From IMG/VR virus record IMGVR_UViG_3300043395_002952, positions 1 through 23,455 of that record: DNA of 23,455 nucleotides. One strand, written 5' to 3'. Numbering within the stretch: position 1 is the stretch's first letter; the number at the start of each line of letters is the position of its first letter. Both the position numbers and the translations under genes were made by a program. The stretch is from a virus. Of the stretch, positions 14,601-20,376 are shown piece by piece. The notes beneath the pieces are model-generated. The model had not been told where the DNA came from, made no database searches, and saw nothing but the letters and a program-made list of their open reading frames with translations.

Positions 14601-17597
14601 GAAACTATTGCAGTTGGTGCAGGAAAAGCAGCAATATTTGCAGATGTAAATGAACAAGAAAGATTAATGGGACAATTTATGGATAAAATTGCAGATGCAT
14701 TAGAAAATGATAAAATTCCAGCAGATGTAATGGAGAAAGCAATTGATTCATATAATAAACAACAAAATGTTTCTGAAATGAGTCAATCTCAATTAAAACA
14801 AATTGAAAAATACGCAGATAAACAATTATCACCTGAAGATATTGAGTTCAGTAGACATTTCTTTGATAGAGTTAATGATACTCGTAATGGTAAAGAAATA
14901 TCAGAACCAGAATTGACTGGATTCTTTAAAAGATTATCTCGTCATAAAAAAGAATTTAAAGATTTCTTAGAAAAATATCAACAAATTGTTGTTAAAGATA
15001 AGAGAAACGATATAAACATTCCATTTGTAAAAGTTGCAAATCATATTATTGCTAAAACAGTGATGAGAAAAGATGATTTTAAATCATCGAATCCAACTCT
15101 TGCAGTTGAGATTGCAGTACAAGTGGATAAAATTCCAGGTGGTTTAGCAAAAGGATTATCTTTAAATGATATTGCTAAAAAACATAATGTTTCAATTGAA
15201 GATATAACCGATGAATTTAAAAAAGGTTATAAAACTGAAAGAGAACATACAACTGATGGGGATATTGCAAAAGAAATTGCAATGGACCATTTATTCGAAG
15301 ACCCGCAATATTATACAAAATTAGCATCAGTAGAAGAAGATAGAATACCACAAAGTTTTAATTATGGAACTGGTTGGGATTATCATACTGCGATTGGAAC
15401 TAATCCTAACAAATATAGAGGTAAAACTAATTTCCCAACAAAAGATTCAGGTCAGCCAGATTTAGAAGATGAAGATGAAGAAGATGTAAATGAAATTGGC
15501 GTAGGAACTGGTCAAAATGGAATAAGACCCGAATATCCAAAGGGTGATAAATTATCAGATAGAATGGATGATGTTGAAAAAGCTAGAACTAAAACTGATT
15601 CTGATAAAGAATTACAATATAAAAAGATAAACGAAATCCAAAAAGGATTATTTAAGGGTAAAATAAAAGTTGGAGGTCAACCGGTTGAAGTTGAAGTTGA
15701 ATTAGTTGGTGCAGATAATAAAAATAGAGATTTTATTACAAAAGTAATTCATATTGATAAACAATATCAAAATAAATTACCAATAGGTTCTACATTACCT
15801 ATTCCTGCTAGAATATTTAGACATGGTGGATGGGTAAAAATCAAATCTTCTGCGTTCGAAAGTGCAATTGATGAAGTAACTGGTTCAGGTGATGGAACTA
15901 TGGGTGGATTCTTTAATGATGGTAATTCTACAACTGGTTATGCATGGAATGCAGATTGGAGTGATTACGATGAACAAGGATATTATTTAGATAATTTACC
16001 TGATTGGACCACTGTTCATCAAAAACCATCTGAATTTGAAAAGAAAAAAGCAACTGACCAAAAATTACCAATTGATAATCATAGTGATGGTAAAACAACA
16101 AAATACAATCGTATCTTAAAACAAAATTTTAAAGAACCACATGAGTTCTTAAAAACTGCAGATATTAAAGAGGTTTCGTCATCTGAAATTATAAAAGATT
16201 TAGATAAAGTAAAAAATGATTTACTTAAAAAAGTAGATGTATTAGTTGCCAAAAAGAAGAAATTATATTCTAATGTAGATATTGAATCACCAATGTCTGC
16301 AGATGAAAAAAAATTAGATAAAGAAATTGCTGATTTATTTTCACAAATCAACAAATTGGTTCTTCAAAAGAGAAGTTTAAAAGAAGGTCTTTTAAAAGAA
16401 GGTGGTGCATACGGACATATGAATCATCCATTTGATACCGAAATTAATTTAACATTCGGACAATTAAAAGATATTGTAAATCGTGCTTTAGATGGTAATT
16501 TAGAATTGGCTAGAGAGAAAACTGATGGACAAGCATTAGCAATCAGTTGGGTGAATGGTAAATTAGTTGCAGCTCGTAATAAATCACATTTAGCTAATAG
16601 AGGTGCAAATGCATTGGATATTAGTGGTGTTGCTACTAAGTTCGCTGGAAGAGGTGAATTGGAAAAAGCATATAACTTTGCAATGAAAGATTTAACAAAA
16701 GCTATATCATCACTTTCTGCTAAACAAAAAGAAAAGATTTTTAAGAATGGTGCGTGTTTTATGAATATTGAGGTAATATATCCAACATCAATAAACGTTA
16801 TACCATACGGACAACCTTTATTAGTATTCCACGGAACAATGGAATATGATGAGAGTGGTAACGCAATAGGTGAATCTGCAGAAGCAGGTAGAATATTGGG
16901 TGGTATGATTAAACAAATTGAACAACACGTACAAGATAATTACACTTTACAAGGACCTCCTGTATTGAAATTACCTAAATCACAAGACCTTTCATCTAAA
17001 AAAGGAAAGTATCTTGCTAAAATAACTAAATTACAAAAAGAATTTGGTTTAGGTGATACCGCTGGAGTTGCAGAATATCATCAAGCATGGTGGGAAAACT
17101 ATGTAGATAAGAAATCCCCAACAATCTTAGATAATAACACTAAAATTGGATTAGTTAAGAGATGGGCGTTTGGTGAAAAGGGATTCCGTATTGATAAGAA
17201 TACAATTACCGATGAAAAAACTCTTGCTTGGGCAACTAAGATGGATAAAGAGGACCAAAAAGGAATCGCTAAAGATAATCTAATGAAATTTGAAGATATA
17301 TTCTTAGGTGTTGGTGCAGAAGTTCTACAATTCACATCATCAGTATTAACTGTTAATCCAGATAAGGCTGTTAGAGATATGAAGAAGAGATTAGACCAAA
17401 CAATCAAAGATGTTGAAGCATCTGGAGACCCTAAAAAGATAGAAAAATTAAAATTAGAATTAAAAAGATTAAGTGCAATCGGTGGACCATCTAAAATAGT
17501 TCCAATCGAAGGTATTGTATTCATATATAATGGTCAAACATTCAAATTGACCGGTGCATTCGCATCATTAAATCAACTTTTGGGTATTTTTTACTAA
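11691..17597 (+). CDS. 1968-residue multidomain protein: nucleotidyltransferase + ParB-like + ligase-like (candidate virion polyprotein)
   Basis: Domains in order: residues 22-200, a cytidylyltransferase-fold enzyme with GRFQPFHKGH (28-37, the HxGH motif) and SGTDVR (156-161); about 500-550, an SH3-like segment (VNIGDTVLMGKFKN); 720-826, a ParB-like segment with VAGNTRLMSF (801-810); 930-985, a hydrophobic Gly/Ala-rich stretch; 1054-1115, SRHFFDRVNDTRNGK followed by NDINIPF; about 1183-1212, EHT...IAKEIAMDHLFEDPQYYTKL, resembling DUF5661; 1497-1565, a coiled coil; 1590-1968, a ligase-like nucleotidyltransferase with KTDG (Lys1610), ARNKSH, Glu1694, EGIVF (1940-1944) and FKLT (Lys1952). LxE/G tripeptide sites lie at 200/201, 579/580, 1565/1566 and 1570/1571, suggesting cleavage by a T4 gp21-type protease. 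Nothing indicates a frameshift. The likely role is an internal head protein injected with the DNA, able to modify nucleotides or nucleic acids; this is inference, while the motifs are seen directly. Confidence 0.85.
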   Translation: MNELSKYLMEQILLTEEELKDFVVVYSGRFQPFHKGHFATYQGLVKKFGKDKVYIGTSNKTDNQKSPFNFKEKKTIMTKMFGIPSNKVVEVKNPYAPTEILKNFDENKTGFITVVGEKDEARLGGKYFEPYKGKIEFGYKDKGYVYASPAQPNAVSGTDVRNWLSKGSDEEKRKNFLKAYPKFDETIYKFITLKLAKLGEGFPGGVGVGLSLPGGYINGAPSAEDTKKVKKKLDSEDDVNEAIKWEEDTYKKCMLGKLPLSLNIVKKLVNPIRTTSLHATDVENLPKVAALQGTKKSISTFSQTSKYGKLVQGKAMHTKGGIIVALSGVVLAQSIMDLWTEPDKQGRRWVEPGTIIDGLGRERDVVFNFAPELKKYKENWKHHSFDGTITNAEKAEFIKKYYEAAEKYMLSKKKIFQDQYLNSNKLYYDSDWNEVVLTDIKIEKILAIPSNWSDDDVENEKTLKQLKQKYKNVEVADKESEIQSFIKQNGGTITESVNEEIKLDVNIGDTVLMGKFKNKKVVVKSIGKDEHGMPTINGKKATTFRILPKQNIFKEDMTNNVDIVDEIIGEYSHLLDLLEGNDDEKYVHVGYGKYKEKGHEKDQNAPTFEKDDSGKYIELKSDNPTAQKPKPTGQAIQGADMFKHDKSVKQQPTKQTEPTQDWTNGKDGWEILDDARSNVKNIRDYTDEEYQGETGEYFENAVTKNVAPNAFKDEADMIQKMKAAKPTYLSSEEMQNMSNTDVGEVLSASESGGKKAMIAKGKSLADEYGKDWNRLEKGIQKGNDVPSPIALRDKNGDLHLVAGNTRLMSFTAYGKKLPVKVIDYDGVFNKEAEPEDGGVDVSKYSVKNLQRKISGWAEKEKQFFEKHQEKPKSEERRSWSEALKDKVKGARHAIVHGFKHEYETFKTAGEAVVMFANGMPLTDEQIDSVKAVAKKVAIATILGVATGGLSHGVMPFVGHLIAEFVPHTVAETIAVGAGKAAIFADVNEQERLMGQFMDKIADALENDKIPADVMEKAIDSYNKQQNVSEMSQSQLKQIEKYADKQLSPEDIEFSRHFFDRVNDTRNGKEISEPELTGFFKRLSRHKKEFKDFLEKYQQIVVKDKRNDINIPFVKVANHIIAKTVMRKDDFKSSNPTLAVEIAVQVDKIPGGLAKGLSLNDIAKKHNVSIEDITDEFKKGYKTEREHTTDGDIAKEIAMDHLFEDPQYYTKLASVEEDRIPQSFNYGTGWDYHTAIGTNPNKYRGKTNFPTKDSGQPDLEDEDEEDVNEIGVGTGQNGIRPEYPKGDKLSDRMDDVEKARTKTDSDKELQYKKINEIQKGLFKGKIKVGGQPVEVEVELVGADNKNRDFITKVIHIDKQYQNKLPIGSTLPIPARIFRHGGWVKIKSSAFESAIDEVTGSGDGTMGGFFNDGNSTTGYAWNADWSDYDEQGYYLDNLPDWTTVHQKPSEFEKKKATDQKLPIDNHSDGKTTKYNRILKQNFKEPHEFLKTADIKEVSSSEIIKDLDKVKNDLLKKVDVLVAKKKKLYSNVDIESPMSADEKKLDKEIADLFSQINKLVLQKRSLKEGLLKEGGAYGHMNHPFDTEINLTFGQLKDIVNRALDGNLELAREKTDGQALAISWVNGKLVAARNKSHLANRGANALDISGVATKFAGRGELEKAYNFAMKDLTKAISSLSAKQKEKIFKNGACFMNIEVIYPTSINVIPYGQPLLVFHGTMEYDESGNAIGESAEAGRILGGMIKQIEQHVQDNYTLQGPPVLKLPKSQDLSSKKGKYLAKITKLQKEFGLGDTAGVAEYHQAWWENYVDKKSPTILDNNTKIGLVKRWAFGEKGFRIDKNTITDEKTLAWATKMDKEDQKGIAKDNLMKFEDIFLGVGAEVLQFTSSVLTVNPDKAVRDMKKRLDQTIKDVEASGDPKKIEKLKLELKRLSAIGGPSKIVPIEGIVFIYNGQTFKLTGAFASLNQLLGIFY

Positions 17598-17601
17598 AAA
17601 T

Positions 17602-17669
17602 AACTCTTTCGCCATATTTATCTATATTAAAATAAAAACCTAATATATAATAATAATGGCGAAAGAGTT
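17602..17669 (+). promoter_or_regulatory. Perfect 14-bp inverted repeat masking the start codon of the gene at 17656
   Basis: AACTCTTTCGCCAT (17602-17615) is the exact reverse complement of ATGGCGAAAGAGTT (17656-17669), the start codon and first codons of the next gene. A nested pair, TATATTA (17623-17629) with TAATATA (17641-17647), stacks inside around an 11-base loop. The left arm lies just after the stop of the upstream gene (17597) and its end overlaps the start of the ATATTTAT element. RNA that reads through from upstream would bury the ATG; RNA started near 17625 or later would lack the left arm. No strong Shine-Dalgarno sequence is present. The repeat is certain; the regulatory reading is inference from the known T4 lysozyme-type arrangement. 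Confidence 0.75.
17614..17625. promoter_or_regulatory. Conserved intergenic element ATATTTATCTAT (copy 2), probable late promoter
   Basis: The 58-base space before the gene at 17656 holds ATATTTATCTAT, matching copies 1 and 4 except for the C at its ninth base and the last base. On the minus strand this is GATAAATAT, one base off the T4 late core TATAAATA. It lies between the two arms of the inverted repeat, about 31 bases from the start codon. The orientation is undecided, as for the other copies. Confidence 0.45.
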
Positions 17670-18315
17670 TAATAAGAAATTTATGCATCCAACTCGTAGA
17701 AAGTTGGTTGATATGGTTTTGCATGGTAAAGATTATGAAACAAATACAACTTTGGGTTGGACTGGTGAAAAAACACAACGTAAAGTAGGTGATATTTGGG
17801 AAGATGATACATACCGATACGAAAAGAAAGAAGGGTTTATATTAAAAACATCAAAGAATTCAGAAGCTTTTGATGAATTGCGTAAATGGAGAGATGAGCA
17901 AGGTAGATGTAAAAGTCCAACTTGTAATACAATTAAATTAACTCCAACTCATAAGAAATTAATTGAAAAGACAGGGTATTGTGCTAATTGCTTAGCAGAA
18001 ATAGAAGGTAAAATTCGTATTGCTGGATTATGGGAACAATATGAAGATTATAAAATCTATACTCGTATGTTAGTTGAGGGCAAAATCAAATTAGAACAAC
18101 TACAACAAGCCCATGCGGAAGCAAAACAATACTACGAATATACAAATGAAGATGGAACAAGTGAAAAGTGGGAATTACCACAACCACTTGAAGAAGTTAA
18201 AGCAGAATTAATGGAAATGATTGAATATGGTAAAGAGGAATTGATTAAAGTAGAGGAATTCCGTAATAAAGCATTTGAAATTCTAAAAGAAAACAATTTG
18301 GAACACTATTTGTAA
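17656..18315 (+). CDS. Zn-binding phage protein upstream of TerL; candidate terminase small-subunit position
   Basis: The 219-residue protein has a four-cysteine metal site: Cys85 and Cys90 (RCKSPTC), then Cys109 and Cys112 (YCANC), separated by a Lys-rich segment containing LTPTHKKLIEKTG. The N-terminal 80 residues contain a basic helix (HPTRRKLVDMVLHGKD), and the C-terminal 90 residues are strongly helical and acidic, probably a coiled coil. It ends two bases before the terminase gene, where T4 has the small subunit gp16, but I see no gp16 similarity. It could be a DNA-recognition subunit for packaging, or a separate late regulator. Its start codon lies within a perfect inverted repeat, suggesting controlled translation. 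Confidence is high for the gene and the Zn site, low for the function. Confidence 0.8.
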   Translation: MAKEFNKKFMHPTRRKLVDMVLHGKDYETNTTLGWTGEKTQRKVGDIWEDDTYRYEKKEGFILKTSKNSEAFDELRKWRDEQGRCKSPTCNTIKLTPTHKKLIEKTGYCANCLAEIEGKIRIAGLWEQYEDYKIYTRMLVEGKIKLEQLQQAHAEAKQYYEYTNEDGTSEKWELPQPLEEVKAELMEMIEYGKEELIKVEEFRNKAFEILKENNLEHYL

Positions 18316-18316
18316 T

Positions 18317-19903
18317 ATGGCAGGTGCATCGTTAAAAGATATTATAAAGATTGAGTATCAGAAATGTGCTGGTGACCCGATTTATTTCATGCGTAAGTAT
18401 TGTATGATTCAACATCCGGTTAGAGGTAAGATTCCATTTCACTTATATCCTTTCCAAGAGGATACTCTTACTGATTTTAAGGATAATCGTTTCAACATCG
18501 TTCTTAAATCCCGTCAGACAGGTATATCAACCTTAGTTGCGGGGTTCTCATTATGGAAGATGTTATTTAATCAAGATTTTAACGTATTGGTAATTGCAAC
18601 TAAACAAGAAGTTGCTAAAAACCTTATCACAAAGATTAGGGTAATGAACCAATACTTACCGAGTTGGTTAAAACAAACAACAGTTGAAGATAATAAACTT
18701 TCATTACGATACTCAAATGGTTCACAGGCAAAAGCAACTTCTGCAGCAGGAGATGCTGGTCGTTCTGAAGCCTTATCACTCTTAGTATTTGATGAGGCCG
18801 CTTTCATCGATAGTATTGAAGAGATATGGATTTCTGCACAATCTACCTTATCAACGGGTGGTAATGCAATTATCCTTTCTACACCTAATGGTGTGGGTAA
18901 TTTCTTTCATAGAACATGGGTTGGTGCAGAAGAAGGTAGAAATGGTTTCAACACCATTCGTTTACACTGGTCAGTTCACCCTGAGCGTGGACAAGCATGG
19001 AGAGATGAACAAGAAAAGTTATTAGGACCAAAGGGTGCAGCACAAGAGTGTGATTGTGACTTCGTAAGTTCTGGTGATACTGTTATTGACCCTGCGTTAC
19101 TACAATTTTATAGAGAATCATATTGCTTAGAACCATTAGAGAAGACTGGATTTGATGGAAATCTTTGGAAATGGGAATATCCTGATTATAATCAATCTTA
19201 TATGGTAGTTGCCGACGTTGCACGTGGTGATGGTGGTGACTATTCTACTGCACAAGTATTTGATATTGTAAATTCAACACAAGTTGCTGAATATAAAGGA
19301 AAATTAGATACAAAAGATTTTGGAAATTTTTTAGTTTCACTTGCAACCGATTATAATAACGCATTATTGGTAATTGAGAACGCAAATATTGGTTGGGCAG
19401 TTATCCAACAAGTAATCGATAGAAATTATCCAAACTTATTTTATATGAGTAAGGATTTAAAATATGTGGATATTGCACATCAGATGTCAAACAAATTTAG
19501 AGCAGAAGAACGAGGTATGGTTGCTGGGTTCTCTACTACCTCTAAAACCCGTCCTTTAATTATTTCTAAGTTAGATGATTACCTAAGAGAAAAATCCTTT
19601 ACAATCCGTTCTACGAGGTTGATAGATGAATTATTTACATTTATTTGGAATGGTAATCGTGCAGAAGCAATGAAAGGATATAATGATGACTTAGTAATGG
19701 CTTTATCAATTGGATTGTGGGTTAGAGATACTGCATTGAGATTAAGACAAGAAGGTATTGATTTAACTAAACAAGCATTAGGTGGTATAAATCAAAGTGT
19801 AACAGATATTGGTGGATTTGGTGGAAATAGTGCATTTGAAGAAAATCCGTGGCAAATGAGAGTGGGTGGAGCATCCGAAGATTTGACTTGGTTGATTAAA
19901 TAA
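18317..19903 (+). CDS. terL: Terminase large subunit, T4 gp17-like (TerL)
   Basis: This is the DNA-packaging ATPase and nuclease, 528 residues against about 610 in T4. The ATPase has the Walker A-like LKSRQTGIST (63-72), Walker B LLVFDEAA (155-162, Asp159 and Glu160) and the coupling motif LSTPNG (187-192). The C-terminal RNase H-like nuclease has its acidic residues in VVADVARGDGGDYS (Asp300), VIENANIG (Glu354) and YNDDLVMAL (Asp457/458). All essential residues are intact, so it should be active. It docks on the portal and pumps DNA into the prohead. The start is two bases after the Zn-protein stop; this ATG is the only sensible start because the N-terminal helix (SLKDIIKIEYQKC) is retained. 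Placement just before the portal is normal for T4-like phages. Confidence 0.97.
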   Translation: MAGASLKDIIKIEYQKCAGDPIYFMRKYCMIQHPVRGKIPFHLYPFQEDTLTDFKDNRFNIVLKSRQTGISTLVAGFSLWKMLFNQDFNVLVIATKQEVAKNLITKIRVMNQYLPSWLKQTTVEDNKLSLRYSNGSQAKATSAAGDAGRSEALSLLVFDEAAFIDSIEEIWISAQSTLSTGGNAIILSTPNGVGNFFHRTWVGAEEGRNGFNTIRLHWSVHPERGQAWRDEQEKLLGPKGAAQECDCDFVSSGDTVIDPALLQFYRESYCLEPLEKTGFDGNLWKWEYPDYNQSYMVVADVARGDGGDYSTAQVFDIVNSTQVAEYKGKLDTKDFGNFLVSLATDYNNALLVIENANIGWAVIQQVIDRNYPNLFYMSKDLKYVDIAHQMSNKFRAEERGMVAGFSTTSKTRPLIISKLDDYLREKSFTIRSTRLIDELFTFIWNGNRAEAMKGYNDDLVMALSIGLWVRDTALRLRQEGIDLTKQALGGINQSVTDIGGFGGNSAFEENPWQMRVGGASEDLTWLIK

Positions 19904-19913
19904 AAAAATGTAT

Positions 19914-19933
19914 ATATTTATAGTGTATAGGAG
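19914..19933 (+). promoter_or_regulatory. Intergenic element ATATTTATAGTG (copy 3) followed by a clear ribosome binding site
   Basis: The 39-base space after TerL contains ATATTTATAGTG (19914-19925). Its minus strand reads CTATAAATAT, an exact T4 late core. AGGAG at 19929-19933 is a strong Shine-Dalgarno site nine bases before the ATG at 19943, one of only two good sites in the window. Direction of the element is undecided; the ribosome site is firm. Confidence 0.55.
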
Positions 19934-19942
19934 AAATATACC

Positions 19943-20365
19943 ATGATAAAATTAAAAAACATATTCAAAGAGGAAGTAGAAGACTATCCATTTGACCAAC
20001 CAGAACATAATTTTTTAGATTATGATGAATTAGATGTTGAAGATGAAGATGAAGAAGATTTTTTAAACTTTTTAAAAGGTTATGCTTCAGAATTACAAGA
20101 AGCAAATTGTAATTGTGTTTACGAAGCAGAATATCAAGGTAGAGAGGTTAAGTTAGGTAAACCAATGCAAGGTGATGTTAAAAAGTTTAAAGTGTATGTT
20201 AAAAACCCAAAGACAGGAAAAGTTGTTAAAGTAAACTTTGGTCAAAAGGGTATGGTAATTAAAAAAGATAATCCAGAACGTAGAAAATCATTCAGAGCAA
20301 GAATGAATTGTGACCAACCCGGTCCACGTACTGGTGCAAGATATTGGTCTTGCAGAAAATGGTAA
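19943..20365 (+). CDS. Small conserved phage protein with acidic N-part and basic Cys-containing C-domain
   Basis: The 140-residue protein has two halves. Residues 10-42 are strongly acidic (DVEDEDEEDF). Residues 54-140 are basic: KKFKVYVKNPKTGKVVKVNFG, then ERRKSFRARMNCD and ARYWSCRKW, with Cys56, Cys58, Cys123 and Cys137. I recognise the FRARxNCD...YWSC pattern from other phages, without a known function. Between the halves lies SELQEANC: Leu51-Gln-Glu53/Ala54 fits the LxE/A rule of T4-type prohead proteases, so the acidic part may be a propeptide removed in the head. It starts after a good ribosome site and ends 11 bases before the portal gene. It is likely a head or core protein by position; that is inference. 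Confidence 0.78.
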   Translation: MIKLKNIFKEEVEDYPFDQPEHNFLDYDELDVEDEDEEDFLNFLKGYASELQEANCNCVYEAEYQGREVKLGKPMQGDVKKFKVYVKNPKTGKVVKVNFGQKGMVIKKDNPERRKSFRARMNCDQPGPRTGARYWSCRKW

Positions 20366-20376
20366 AATAAAAAAAT

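Noticed and set aside
17099-17524. 141-codon open frame on the minus strand
   Set aside because: It is the antisense shadow of the ligase-like domain, with no promoter or ribosome site and no recognisable protein features.
11691-17597. Fusion by assembly error or missing stop in the giant gene
   Set aside because: The frame is continuous with uniform composition, has a promoter-like element and start only at its 5' end, and related phages are known to carry very long multidomain proteins.
17570-17605. Rho-independent terminator after the giant gene
   Set aside because: T-runs near 17586-17591 lack a preceding GC-rich stem, and the long inverted repeat has a 40-base loop that is unsuitable for termination.
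18789-19025. Second + strand frame inside the terminase gene
   Set aside because: Shadow frame in an intact TerL; no ribosome site and no plausible product.
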